Positions 32,856-44,293 of a DNA stretch of 64,000 bases are shown piece after piece (position 1 is the stretch's first letter; every line of letters starts with the position of its first letter). Source of the stretch: Adiantum capillus-veneris (Eukaryota; Streptophyta; Polypodiopsida; Polypodiales; Pteridaceae); contig CM043962.1 of NCBI GenBank assembly GCA_014529385.2, positions 43,591,598 through 43,655,597 on the forward strand, written 5' to 3'. Made by a program: the position numbers and the translations under genes. The notes below the pieces were generated by a model. The model was not told where the DNA came from and did not search any database. It worked only from the letters and a program-made list of their open reading frames with translations.

Positions 32856-33683
32856 ATGTCAAGTTCTTTTCCCACATTCTATGCAAGAAGTGGGGAAGAT
32901 GCGCAAGAGTTTCTTGACAACTTGGAGATGGCACATCTCATATCCGGGAGAGATGAAGAGGAAGTAAAGCTACGAACCTTCCCGTTGGTTCTAAAAGCAG
33001 AAGCTAAAGCATGGTATGAGACCTTGCAACCCCAAATCAAGTCCAACTGGGAGAGACTGCGAGCAAGCTTTCTCTCCAAGTTCGGACAAGGTGATACTTT
33101 TGAAGGACTATGGAAATGTCTTATTGGACATAAGCAGGTATCTCTTGAAGACTATCCCTCTTATGAAGCAACCTTTGTCAATCTATGGGGTAGGTGGGAG
33201 GCTACATTAGAAAATCATGGTGGTGCACCCAACTTTCTAAAAAAAGAGAGATTCATGGTTGGCTTGTATCCACTTTTAAAGGCTAAAGTAGAGCTAAAAT
33301 TCCCATCCACCTTCGAAGAAGCACGTGAGGTAGCCATCATCAAGTTTAGAAAACTACACTTCCAAGCACATAGAGCAAGGGGTTTGAATGAAGTCAGTGA
33401 GAGGGAGTCTTCACAAACCATGGAAGCACCAATTAGGGCCCCTCTTGCACAATCTTCACAAATAGGAGATAAATCTCAACAAGAGGTTTTACAAAGGCTA
33501 ACTCAACAGCTTGAGAACCTCACTCTGAATCTAGTACAGGGCCTACGTCAACAACGACAACCAAGAGAAGGGAATCGCAATCAACGAAGACAAGCTCAAG
33601 AGTTGGGATGTTGGAATTGCAATGAAATGGGCCATGGCATGTACAATTGTCCACATCCAAGGCGACTTTCGGGAGACATATAA
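32856..33683 (+). CDS. Element B gag (capsid and zinc knuckle)
   Basis: 275 residues from ATG 32856 (MSSSFPTFYARSG); an earlier non-ATG opening at 32796 is not needed. The capsid-like retrotransposon gag domain covers about residues 10-190: AQEFLDNLEMAHLISGRDEE, LVLKAEAKAWYETLQPQIKS, WERLRASFLSKFGQGDTFEG. A glutamine- and arginine-rich linker leads to one CCHC knuckle, CWNCNEMGHGMYNC (near 33610). TAA 33681-33683 ends it, but the same frame goes on as pol after one more stop, so this was one gag-pol frame or used readthrough. Confidence 0.9.
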   Translation: MSSSFPTFYARSGEDAQEFLDNLEMAHLISGRDEEEVKLRTFPLVLKAEAKAWYETLQPQIKSNWERLRASFLSKFGQGDTFEGLWKCLIGHKQVSLEDYPSYEATFVNLWGRWEATLENHGGAPNFLKKERFMVGLYPLLKAKVELKFPSTFEEAREVAIIKFRKLHFQAHRARGLNEVSERESSQTMEAPIRAPLAQSSQIGDKSQQEVLQRLTQQLENLTLNLVQGLRQQRQPREGNRNQRRQAQELGCWNCNEMGHGMYNCPHPRRLSGDI

Positions 33684-35042
33684 CCCCCCAGACCGCCTCC
33701 TCTCACTGTGTAGCAAGAACTAGCTCAAGGCCCACAAATCCTTCGTCGACCACCACCACCAGTAAATATACCTCCCGTCCCACATGAGGAGGAAGTAAGA
33801 GGAGTCAACATCATCAAGCTAGAAGAGGTAATAGATGAGCATACTCTAAACTTTGATGTTATGCCGGCAGAAAAACGCACAAGAGCACATGATAAGGATG
33901 AAGACATGAGAAGTGAAGGAACAAATTCAGCCAGAAGGGACAAGAAGAAGAAGTCAAAGATGGAAGAAGCTGAAATTAGCAGGAAGAAAAGATCAAGGCG
34001 AAGGGAAATTGATATCAACGAATTCCCATTGGGAAAGGAGCTAGAGCCGTACAACATCCTGGAGGATTTACAAACCCAAAAGCCAAACATTTCATGGCCT
34101 CAACTTCTACACGTATCAGCCAAAGTAAGAAGGCAATGGCCAAAGTTGGTAAGTACAAGAATTCCAAAAAAGAAAGCAAATATTTCCATTAAGGTTGTGG
34201 CCTCAAAGCTACAAAAAGATGTGGAATCCATTGTGGATGCTTACATAAGGGGTAAAAAGGTGTCTAATGTATATGTTGATGGTGGAGCTCAAATGTGTGT
34301 GATCACGGAAAAATCAATGAACAGGTTAGGGCTTGAAATTACAAAGTCCTCTAATTGTCAAGCTAGGCTAGCCAACAACTCAAGTGTCAAGTGTTTGGGG
34401 ATCATTGAAAATGTAAAAGTCTTTGTATGTAACATAGATGCACGAGTGGATATGCATGTCATGCCAGCTAAGGGGGAGGGCTATCCCATCATCCTAGGGA
34501 GGCCTTGGCTCATTGCTGTGAATGCAGATCAACAATGGGGAAGTGGTCGTTTGATTCTTAAGAAGGGTCAACCGGTGGTGTATGATTGGCGAGAAGGAAA
34601 GCAACTAGATATCAACTATGAAACCACGGCAGATGAAGAGAGCGAGGAGGAGAGTCCTTACTCAAGTGATGAGGAAGCATCAACCAGTGCATCAACTAGT
34701 GAAGAGGAGTCTTCTTTGGAGGTAATGGGAATTGTATTCAACGCCAACACCCAAGATGTTTCTGTAGAAGAAAAGCCAACAGACAATCACACACGAGGGG
34801 ATGAAAGATGCCACCACCTTGACGAAGGATTTGACAAGATGCTTGCAAAAGATCTTACTTGTGAGGAGAAGAGGTCCTACATCAATATGTTAAGGAGGTA
34901 TCCCAATTTGTTTATCACTGACTACTCACAAATAAGAGGTGTAGATGTAATAGAGCATCGAATTGAATTGAAACCAGGGACCAAACCCGTGGCTCAAAAG
35001 TTACGGCGACTAGGATCTGTGCAACAAAAGGCTCTCCTATAA
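33684..35042 (+). pseudogene. Element B protease and start of RT
   Basis: In phase with gag. TAG at 33711-33713 interrupts the linker; an ATG at 33861 would restart translation. A charged region rich in Lys, Arg and Glu precedes the retropepsin: VSNVYVDGGAQMCVITEKS (active-site Asp near 34278), GIIENVKVFV, and YPIILGRPWLIAVNA. An acidic linker follows, then the RT entry DVIEHRIELKPGTKPVAQ. TAA at 35040-35042 cuts the frame inside RT, where related elements have a Gln/Glu-type residue (KALLxEVNRLLKAGFI). Confidence 0.88.
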
Positions 35043-36308
35043 GAAGTGAATCGACTCTTGAAGGCTGGCTTCATCTATCCAGTATCCAACTCCGAATGGG
35101 TATCACATATTGTAGTCACTCCCAAGAAGAATGGTAAGTGGAGGGTCTGCGTGGATTACAAACCCCTCAACGCTGCGACAAAGAGGGACCATTTCCCTCT
35201 CCCTTTCCAAGATGAAATTTTGAATGAAGTAGCAGGTCACGAATGCTACACTGTGTGTGATGGGTATTCAAGATATTTTCAAATTAGAATAGCAGAAGAG
35301 GACCAACCAAAAACCACCTTCATCACACCTTGGGGATGTTTTGCATTCAGAGTAATGCCTTTTGGGCTCAACAATGCTCCTAGCACCTTCATGAGATTCA
35401 CAATATTGGTATTTCAGCCATTCTTTGGAAAATCTATAAGAGTCTTTATGGATGATTTCTGTATTTATAGTTGTAGATCACTTCACTGCCAAAAGGTTGA
35501 AGAGGGGCTTAAGAGGCTCCATCAATTTGGGGGACAACTCAACCCAGAGAAGTGTCATATCGATGAATCTCAGGTGGTTTTGCTAGGCCATGTGGTTTCT
35601 TCACAAGGAATTCAAGTGGATCCCTCTAAAGTAGAGGCCCTTTTGTCATTATCTCCACCAACAACAACTAAGGAGCTAATGACCTTCAACCACAAAGTGA
35701 GGTACATGTCTCTCTTCATCCATCTCCTAGCAGAAGCCATCGCCCCTTTGCATAGGTTGGCAAGCCAATCTACATTTGAATGGGGGAGGGAACATGCAAA
35801 ATGTTTTGAGGAAGTGAAGGGCATTCTTAGCTCTCTCCCAATCCTAATGTCACCAGATCCAAAGGAGACCTACTATGTCACTCCAAGTGTAGGTTTCGAA
35901 GCAATTGGTGTTGTTTTGATGCAAAAAGATCCTAAAACATCATACATGAGGCCGATCTATTTTGCAAGCAAGGTGATGACTCCGTCCGAGAAGGGATACA
36001 CTGAAATGGAGAAAGTGGTCTTTGCAATCTTGTTTGCGGTAAGGAAGTTTCGATCGTATCTTCTCCCTGTGCCATTTGTTTTTCTCACCTTAGAGCACAA
36101 TCTACCATATGTAGTACAACACATGAGCCTCTCATCTAGAATAGCAAAGTGGGTGCTTGAACTCCAGGAATTTGAATACACTTTCCTTGTAGAAGATAGC
36201 ACAAGAGCAGGACTTGCAGACATTCTCACCTACAAAGTGAGAGAAAGGGAAGGATCACGACCTACAAAGAGAGGAAGGCTCAAAACAGTTCAAAGTGAAG
36301 GAGATTGA
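35043..36308 (+). pseudogene. Element B reverse transcriptase and RNase H
   Basis: RT fingers and palm: SNSEWVSHIVVTPKKNGKWR, VCVDYKPLNAATKRDHFPLP, CYTVCDGYSRYFQI, TPWGCFAFRVMPFGLNNAPS, and the catalytic FMDD (35445-35456, in place of YVDD). Then the thumb and connection, and a gypsy-type RNase H (YYVTPSVGFEAIGVVLMQKD, PIYFASKVMTPSEKGYTEME). Some RNase H acidic positions look changed (canonical DAS is TPS here), which would suit loss of function in an element with a second RNase H. The phase is lost by one base near 36285. Confidence 0.92.
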
Positions 36309-38175
36309 TAATGCCCGTACTTTATGCTTTGATGGAGCTTATCAACGCCAACAAGACAAAGCAGCAGGGGGGATCATCATTTTAAACCCACAAAAGGAGG
36401 TAATGGTTAGAAAAGGTATCACTCTACCCAATGTTCACTCTAACAATGAGGCTGAGTATGCTGCTCTAACCCTTGGGTTAGAAGAATGCAAAGAATTAGG
36501 CATACAAAGACTTATTATAAAAGGTGATTCTTTGCTCTTGGTCGGGAAAATCCAAGGGACTTGGAGGTGCAAGAATCGTACATTGTTTGAGTGGCTTAGT
36601 AGTGTAAGAGCTTTGATGAAGGGTTTTAAAGAAACACAGGTACAACACATTGTGAGAACTCATAACAAGGAAGCAGACTTACTCGCAAATGAAAAGCTTC
36701 AAATGGCGGTAGGAGGTGTGAAACTATATGAACCCAAATATCAAGGTCAAGAGGAGCTAAAAGACATTATCTTCTTTCTACAAGTAGGTGAGTGTCCCAA
36801 ACACTTAGACAAGGTGCAAAGACATAGACTAGTTAAGAAGGCCACACCTTACCAGTTGATCGGGGATGATTTATATCACAAAGGGAAAGATTTGGTCTTG
36901 AGGAGAGTACCAGGTGTGCAAGAGATAGAGAAAATTCTTCTTTCATGTCATGATGATGTCTGTGGTGGTCACTTTTCTCAAGATATTACAAGTAGGAAGA
37001 TTTTACAAGCAGGGTTTATTTGGCCGAGCTTACATCGTGATGTCCAATATTGGTGTAAGGCATGTAAGCCATGCCAAATTGCTGGGGATAGAAGACTAAC
37101 ATATGAGCCTCGAGTCCCAATAATATCTTATGGCCCTTTTGAAAAGTGGGGTGTGGATGCAATAGGTCCCCTACCTCGTACTTCTACAGGGAAGGTTTTC
37201 ATCATCATGGGTGTTGACTACATGACACGATGGGCGGAAGCAACAAGCACAACCCGAATCACAGCTGAAGAGGTATCAAAGTTTATTTTTGACCATATTT
37301 GTAGTAGGTTTGGAACACCCCTAGAAATCTTATCAGATCTAGGCCCAGGTTTTAGGGCTGACCTTCTGAATGATCTCTTGAGGAGGTTAAAAGTGAAACA
37401 CCTGCATTCCACACCCTACTATCCTCAATGCAATGTATTGGTGGAAAAAGTGAATGGAATGATATGTAATATCATTTCTAAGCAGGTTGTGGATCGGCCT
37501 AATGATTGGGATTGCCATTTGACGGCTGCTCTTTGGGCGTATAGGACATCTTTCAAGGTATCTACCCAATTCACCCCTTTTCATCTAGTTTATGGACAAG
37601 AGGCACTTCTCCCCATTGAGGTAGAGCTCTCAAGCTTGCGCGTTCTTGCAAGAGTGGCAAAAAAACCAAAAGAGGTTCTACATGAAAGGATCTTAGATCT
37701 CCAACGACTTGAGCTAGATAGAGAAGAGTCCATTGATCACTACATCACCAAAGCGACAAGCCAAAGGGACAAAATCAACAAGAAGCTCAAGGGGAAAGGA
37801 TTGAAGGAAGGTATGTTGGTTCTTCGCTATGATAACCGACTTGATACTCGACTTGACAAAAAGTTTTTGCAAAGATGGGAGGGACCTTTCATGATAAAAA
37901 CAAAGTTTGGGAATGGTAGTTACAGATTAGCAGATTTATCAAGAAAAATCCACAAGACCAGAGTCAATGGATGGAGATTAAAGCCCTACTTTCAACGTAT
38001 CAATCCGTTGATAGGCAGTCATCTGCCTACATCGTCTAAGCTCCAAATTGGCATGGCTCCCTTCGGCTTGGCAAATGCTCCACCTATTTTTAAAGCTTTG
38101 ATGTGCAAAGAAGAACCAGCCTTGGAATCTGAACATACCCAAGGCAACCCTCCCATCTCCGATTTATGGGATTGA
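36295..38175 (+). CDS. Element B second (archaeal-type) RNase H and integrase
   Basis: 626 codons open through two domains. The aRNH domain begins CFDGAYQRQQDKAAGG (Asp 36331), continues NNEAEYAALTLGLEECKELG and IKGDSLLLVGKI. Integrase follows: zinc-binding region (CGGHFSQ ... CKACKPCQIAG, 36960-37085), then the catalytic triad Asp 37156 (GVDAIGPLP), Asp 37336 (ILSDLGPGF, with Leu where Asn is usual), Glu 37444 (VEKVNGM). The end FLQRWEGPFMIKTKFGNGSY is the GPY/F module; no chromodomain. The ATG is absent at the start because the frame was split from RT. Confidence 0.93.
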   Translation: MKEIDNARTLCFDGAYQRQQDKAAGGIIILNPQKEVMVRKGITLPNVHSNNEAEYAALTLGLEECKELGIQRLIIKGDSLLLVGKIQGTWRCKNRTLFEWLSSVRALMKGFKETQVQHIVRTHNKEADLLANEKLQMAVGGVKLYEPKYQGQEELKDIIFFLQVGECPKHLDKVQRHRLVKKATPYQLIGDDLYHKGKDLVLRRVPGVQEIEKILLSCHDDVCGGHFSQDITSRKILQAGFIWPSLHRDVQYWCKACKPCQIAGDRRLTYEPRVPIISYGPFEKWGVDAIGPLPRTSTGKVFIIMGVDYMTRWAEATSTTRITAEEVSKFIFDHICSRFGTPLEILSDLGPGFRADLLNDLLRRLKVKHLHSTPYYPQCNVLVEKVNGMICNIISKQVVDRPNDWDCHLTAALWAYRTSFKVSTQFTPFHLVYGQEALLPIEVELSSLRVLARVAKKPKEVLHERILDLQRLELDREESIDHYITKATSQRDKINKKLKGKGLKEGMLVLRYDNRLDTRLDKKFLQRWEGPFMIKTKFGNGSYRLADLSRKIHKTRVNGWRLKPYFQRINPLIGSHLPTSSKLQIGMAPFGLANAPPIFKALMCKEEPALESEHTQGNPPISDLWD

Positions 38176-38319
38176 GGTAATGAAAAGCAGGTCTAATGGA
38201 GTAAAAGAGTGCATGACACTCTTCTTATCGAAAAAAAAAGTAGAAAAGGAAAAATGACAAAAAAGAGAAAAAAAAGAAAGACAAAAAAGCAACACCGTCC
38301 TCCTAAAGATATGAATATC

Positions 38320-38343
38320 TTTAGGCTTGGGGGAGGGCTAATA
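38320..38343 (+). other. Polypurine tract of element B
   Basis: GGCTTGGGGGAGGGCTAATA directly before the 3' LTR start at 38344. Confidence 0.75.
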
Positions 38344-40417
38344 TGAGTGGCATAAAATGGTAACCATCTTTTTGCAACATTTTTCAGCCTACTCAACGTC
38401 CTCTTCCTCATATGTGTATATATTTTTCTACGCTATTAAGTTATCTAGAGTAAATTCCCCCTCTTTGTTTAACCTTTGTGGCGACACATACATTGTACTC
38501 TTCCCAAAAATGTCACCTTAGTCATATATTTATATTACCACCCTTTTATTTTTTGCTTTGTAAATAAAAGTAAGCATACAATAACCAACTATCTACCCCC
38601 AAACTTTCTTACCTCTTGTGAATTAGTAGTAGAAAAATAATATATCCATCTTCCATCCCATATAGATAAATTACCATGGAAATCAGCTCTCCACTTGTCT
38701 TTACCAAAGATTATGGTCCATCTCTACAAGTCTTCTATGCCCCCTACATAGGTGGCCCAATATCTCTTAAGATAATAGATATAGTTTTTCTCATTTCAAA
38801 AAGACTCCAATTGTATATTCTTTTCACAAGAAAATAATATTGGGCCCTCCTCTATTTGTTTAAGCATCATAGCCTTTTGAAAAAGCATGATTCCCCTTGG
38901 ATGCATACAAGCAAAGGGCCCATACAAGAAGACTTGGAAGCAAAAGGTTCCCTAGCCTAGTGTGGACCTTCCAAACCGAATTCCTTGGTGCACTGGCATG
39001 AAGAATAGTCCAAATTCATATCAAACATGTTGAGAAGGTCAAATTTTCCTTTTGAAGCATGTCATTCCGAGCTACAGGTAAAAAGTTATGGTCAAAATAG
39101 TGTAAATCTGTCAGATTCGCAGCAAAAGGGAACTGTAAATCAAGTAAATCAAGAGAGTGAGATCTTATTTTTCCCCTACTCATCTTCTAGAAGAGCAATG
39201 AGTGTTCAAGGTCACTTGCATGTGATGGGACCAACCTAAAGATGCTTTCTAAATGCCAAGATAGACAAGTTGAGATACCCCGCAGGAGCCACCCGTAGGG
39301 CCTCATGGTGGGCCCTACCTACATTATGCACCCCTATGGAGCCTTCACGGTCTAAAATGATATTTTTGGTGAAAAAATAGTCCCTTTTATGCCCAATATT
39401 CAATGAGTGGTCAAAGGACACTTAATTAGAACTAATCACTCACCCTAATTAAGTGTAGCATAATCCCACTCCTACACAACTATAAATAGCCCCCTTGGAG
39501 AGACTCAATGACACACACCTATATTTTCAACTTCATGTTGTTTCTTGAACAATAGTAGAGAAAACCCCAACTCTCCCTCTTTCACATCCTCCCTCCTAAC
39601 CCTCCTCTTTGGAGGAAGTGCAACTCTATCCTCCACTCTTTCTATTCTACAATCTCTTACTCCATCAACCCAATAACATCATTTGTAGCACCTCAATAAC
39701 TTGTAAATACATCATGATCTCTCTCATTGTTATGTTAGTGATCATTAAATCATCTTCAAAACTTTCAAGTGTCGCAATTCCTGATGGTTAGCCAGTGTCT
39801 ATCCTCCCCTTAAAAGGTGTGCGAGAAATTAAGTAAGTGTTCTATTCTCAATTTACCATTGGTTTGTTTCTCCACACTTATTCAATTGGTCTAAAGGAAT
39901 TTCTCACTCCAACTCTCTTTTGCTTCATTACATATGCATGTGGTTACCTCTCATGGTGATTTTATTTGTGTCACGGCATTGCATAGATGGAGATGAGCTC
40001 TCTATGCAAAGTGTGTTAGTTCGATGTAGGTGATTCTCTTGTGTGTTTTTTGAGAGGCAGGTCTTGTGTGCATGATTTTTTGATGAGTCCTTGAGAGAAG
40101 AGGAGTTTGGATGTATCATGGGTATTCTTATGGGGAGAAGGTGAATGCTATTTCACAAATTGCATATTTACATTTGATGCACGGCATTGGGTTGCATAAT
40201 CGTTGATGGTGTCAAGTGTCCAAAGTGTACATAGAGTAAGGGTTCTCAAAGTGTGTTGCTTGAGTGGGTGAGTGCAAATGTTATTTTGATTGGTTTCCTT
40301 CTCCACTCCCAAAAGAAGGTGGTGCCCCAAGTAGTGTGTGTACCTCTTTACGAACATTTTGTGAGGGAGGCCCATTGGTTTGGGTTTAGAGGCCCCATTT
40401 CAAAAAGCTCGCCCTCA
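38344..40417 (+). mobile_element. 3' LTR of element B
   Basis: 2074 bp, collinear with the 5' LTR from TGAGTGG to CCCTCA, with one 1-bp gap seen near 40367 and scattered substitutions. TATA box at 39481-39488. Confidence 0.94.
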
Positions 40418-42652
40418 CTAGCAGCCTAGAATCAGGCAGACCAGAGTCAACCAGGTACTCCAAGCCAACAAGTGGCATTAATTCTAAGCAGCCTTTTTGC
40501 TAGAACTACTTGCAATCTAAAGTAGTTTTTGTAATCGAGAAATAGGCCTAAGATTTTACATGTGCTAAAAGCAAGATCCACAACCAGCTAATATCCAACC
40601 TATTAGTGAGGTCCACTCACAATGTTTAGGAAGGTATGCCAACCATTATCCAGTAATTTTAGGTGACAATTTATGCCAAGGCGAACCGACATTTGAGTTA
40701 GAAATTGCCTATTAGAGTCAATGAAGCCATATGCTAATATCTAGTAAGCATTGTTTCCAATAAGCTTTATAGACAAAGCACTAATAGTTTATAGTGTTCT
40801 TTTGCAGATAAGTCCTTATTATGAAAAAATTTCCATTAGCCAGGTATCACAACACGACTGAGATCATAAGAGAGTGGGTGATCCAAGAAGACCCAAATTA
40901 TACCTACCATAGGGTATAGTATTACAAAGCTCAAAAGTAAGAAAGCTAAATATCACTATATCATCTAGGCATTCCAAGCCAACAAATGCCCAATCACTGC
41001 GATGTCATATAGCTCTATTAGTTTCAAAAGTAAAGAATTAGAATTCCTATAAACAACAGATCGATGAAAGCATCAAGAGCTAGCAATGTTCTTATCCAAC
41101 ATGAGTGAGAACTAATATGAGTTTTATTATATAGGAGCGCAAACCGGGGCAATCAAATTAAAGTAAGCCCATCCCTAGGCAGGTTATGAAATTCTCGTCA
41201 CCAAAGTAAGCAGCACGGGTGAGCCAAGTGTGCTAGTAAGTAGGTGAAACAACCCAAGCCAGTAATCGGTCATTGAAGTATTATCTAGGTCAAATTCGGG
41301 TGTAAGTATTATAAACAAAACAGTATGGGAAGTAATAGCCAGACAATTATTCTAAGCATTAGAAGAAAAAACCAACAGAAGCATGTTCATTACCTTCAAC
41401 CAATCCAAGAAGGGAGTGTTTGACGGAGTAAAGCTATACTTTGTTAGCATATTAAAGTATATTAAAGCCCTTAGAACTAGAGCTATGAGTTAGCAAAGGA
41501 AATCAACTATACTCAGTATAAGCCAAAGTTTTGATTGTAAGTCATAAATCATCTATTCAACCCTATAGTCGGATTGGATTTCTTGAGTTGTCATATCCTA
41601 TGAAGACAAGAACCAGCTCTTAATAATGTACTGACATAGCAATCTTTGTCCATGTAAGCTTTGACAAACCATTGGTGAAGTTAAGTTAAACCAAAATCAC
41701 AGCCAATCTCATTAACCACAGCCATACTAGCCAACATCCCAAGTGTAACCCCTACGGGAGCGAGAATATACAACAGCATGCTTGCTATAAAATGAAGGAG
41801 AATCATCTCTCATAAAAATGTAAATCTGAGGACTAGTCAAGATACCTAGTAGCTTATCAGATCCACCACACCATCATAAAAGAAGTGGGAAATTTTACCC
41901 AAATCTGAGAGGGAACCTTGGGATGGAGCCGACATTGCTCAATCAATCCTTCCAAAAGATCATTAAAGTAATCAAGCCATAGGTGCCAAACCAAAAGATC
42001 ACTAAGATAACCACAATATGCGGACAATATACATCTCAAAGATGCCTAGAAACATTCCTTCAAAATGATCAAGATATTGTCACCAACCAGTCCCATGAAG
42101 CTACTTTTAAAAACAAAGCACAGAGTGGTGATTAAAAAAAAAAAAAAAAGACTAGAGAGATCAATTTGGCCTCAACCAATAAGGAGAATGCATCACAAAA
42201 CCCCTTAAACTGTGGTACGATTGTATCAAATAGAGACTTATAACGGCATTGCTCGGCACATATCAAACCAAATGAAAGAGCACTACATGTTTAAGGTTAG
42301 ACCAACTGATTTTGGCATTAACCAGTCCAATTCTATTCAGTCCAGAAGAAAGAGACCAGTTTGGCCCTAGTCAGATAGAGGAAATGCATTACTAAAGCCT
42401 GCTTATACCAAGTAATGTCTTTTTTTAATTACCAATAATATAAAACAAATGCCATAGTTCAAAACCTTTTATTCATTGAAAATAAACCAGCTACATCAGA
42501 GAGCAGACGTTTACCCTAAAGATATAGCACCAACATTATCATCAAGGTGTAAAGTTAAAGTGCAAGAAGCATTGCACACCCACAATCTACCAAGCTTTGA
42601 GGACTAATAGTTCAGTCAGCAAAAACACACGTTGCTCTCTTTAACTTTCCAA

Positions 42653-42653
<1 letters not shown>
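40418..42653. other. Unassigned intergenic DNA
   Basis: AT-rich, no supported gene or recognisable transposon domain. It has an A17 run near 42137. CAGCC/CCAG-type words ('aaccagc', 'caaccag') are frequent, but no clear period is seen. Confidence 0.55.
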
Positions 42654-42747
<94 letters not shown>

Positions 42748-42768
42748 ACACACACACACACACACACC
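42654..42768. repeat. (AC)n microsatellite, about 115 bp
   Basis: Nearly pure AC with one interruption near 42746. It directly abuts the start of the chromovirus-type LTR at 42769. Confidence 0.95.
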
Positions 42769-44293
42769 TGTAATGTCATAAAATCTAATATCTAACTAAC
42801 CCAAATGATTTTCTCATATTAAACTGATCATTTAATGTGGGAGAATAAATGGGAACAAGAGTTAGAATATAGACATGTGCTTATGGATCTTTCTCAGCAC
42901 GAGACCAAAGTCAATGGGTTCAAATAAGAGATGGTATGCCAAAGAGAAATGCTAGCTAATGGAGCTTAAAAGACCTTAGGGTTAGCTTCATTAAAGACCT
43001 CCAAACGTTAGTGTTAAAGTCCTTAGACCTAGGACCTTAAGAAAGCTAGGGTTGAGCTTGAGGTGGGAAGTCGTCCCAAGCTTGAGGTGCTTGTCATGCG
43101 TGCTGACTAAGGTGCTCGTCATGCTTGATGATTAAGGTGCTTGAAATGCTTAAGGTACTTGGGGGCCAAGATGCTTGAGGTACTTGAATTCAAAGCAAGG
43201 CCTACAAAGGAGGGAGCGAGCCCCAAGAGTAGGGGGTGGGGTTGAATGGTCTTTTTTTCACCCAAGGGACACCCCTTGCTCAAAGAGGCAAATAGGACAC
43301 ATGTTAAAGCCCTAGCTAGGTTGCTCCTATAGTGTGCCTAAAGGCTATTGGATGCCTTTTAGAGAGGACCAATGGGAATTTAGTTGAATTAATTAATTTT
43401 TTAAGGTTTATTCAAGTCCTCTCTCCCAAAGGGGTAAGGAGGACACTTGTCCTAATGCTACCCTTGTTGCTTGTTATACACAAAGCTTGTAATTGGCCAA
43501 GCTTGAGAAGGTCCAATCATCTCCAAGCTAGAGCTAGAAGTGGGGTTGACCCAAGCAAGGACGGGGTGTGCTTGACCATATACCCTCTCTCATTCACTCA
43601 CACACACACACACTCATTCTCACAGTGTGTTGTGCAAGAACACAATCTCCTTCTCCAAGCTTGAGAAGTTGAGAGCCTACACCAACAACTCTTGACTATG
43701 GAATGCAAATCCAACCAAGAGCCATGCTTCAATACTATGCTAGCCATCTTCTTCATCTCCATTACTATGCTATGCTAAGTTCTATGAGTAATGGCATGAG
43801 AGGACAATACTTCTTTCTCGTAAGAATACTTCTTCTTCCTCTTCCCTACCCTCATTCCCTACTAGCTCTCTCCACCTTTGAAGGTGTTTGAGGTCTTGGG
43901 ACTGAGGCCGACGGGGACAAGTAAATGCTTTTATTTAGCTAAGTTACGGGCATAATTGTGGTGCATGAAGCTCTATATCTTCATTGCGTCATCAAGGTCT
44001 TAAGGAACACAAAGCCTGTATTGTACCAAGTCTCTCTTTATGGGAGAAACTATAATACAAAAGCTTTTGGAGGGGGGACCGGATCCACATAAATTCGGTC
44101 CTCAACTGTTGTCAAGTTCTCTATTTCTCTCTCTTACAAAGTATCGTTCATGCCAAGTTAATTAAGTGTAATGGTTATGTTGCTACATCTAATCAAGTTC
44201 ACCTGCTATTTTCTCAAAGTATTCTCATAAAAATGCTCACTATAGTCTCCTTAATTCCGTTATTCTCAATGCTCATAGTCCTTTTCCATTACA
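42769..44293 (+). mobile_element. Isolated chromovirus-type LTR, plus orientation
   Basis: 1525 bp bounded by TGTAATG and CATTACA (perfect 7-bp inverted ends). It aligns over its length with the 3' LTR of element C (45746-46412 plus 58678-59557), but on the other strand. No PBS follows it, no polypurine tract precedes it, and no target duplication flanks it, so the rest of its element is gone. It contains short direct repeats on 'aaggtgcttg' (43085-43165) and a short (AC)n near 43598. Confidence 0.85.

Larger units (their letters stand above)
30129..40417 (+). mobile_element. Tat-like Ty3/gypsy element B, nearly complete
   Basis: 10.3 kb with LTRs 30129-32203 and 38344-40417, PBS at 32210, gag, protease, RT-RNase H, a second archaeal-type RNase H, integrase and a polypurine tract. 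The second RNase H marks the plant Tat lineage. CTAG flanks both sides (30125-30128, 40418-40421), a probable short target duplication. By eye the LTRs differ at about 25-30 sites in 2.07 kb. Coding damage is limited to three stops and one frameshift, so insertion is fairly recent. Confidence 0.95.

Noticed and set aside
42769-44293. Solo LTR with target duplication
   Set aside because: The flanks (ACACC and TGTAA) do not match, so a simple solo-LTR origin is not supported.
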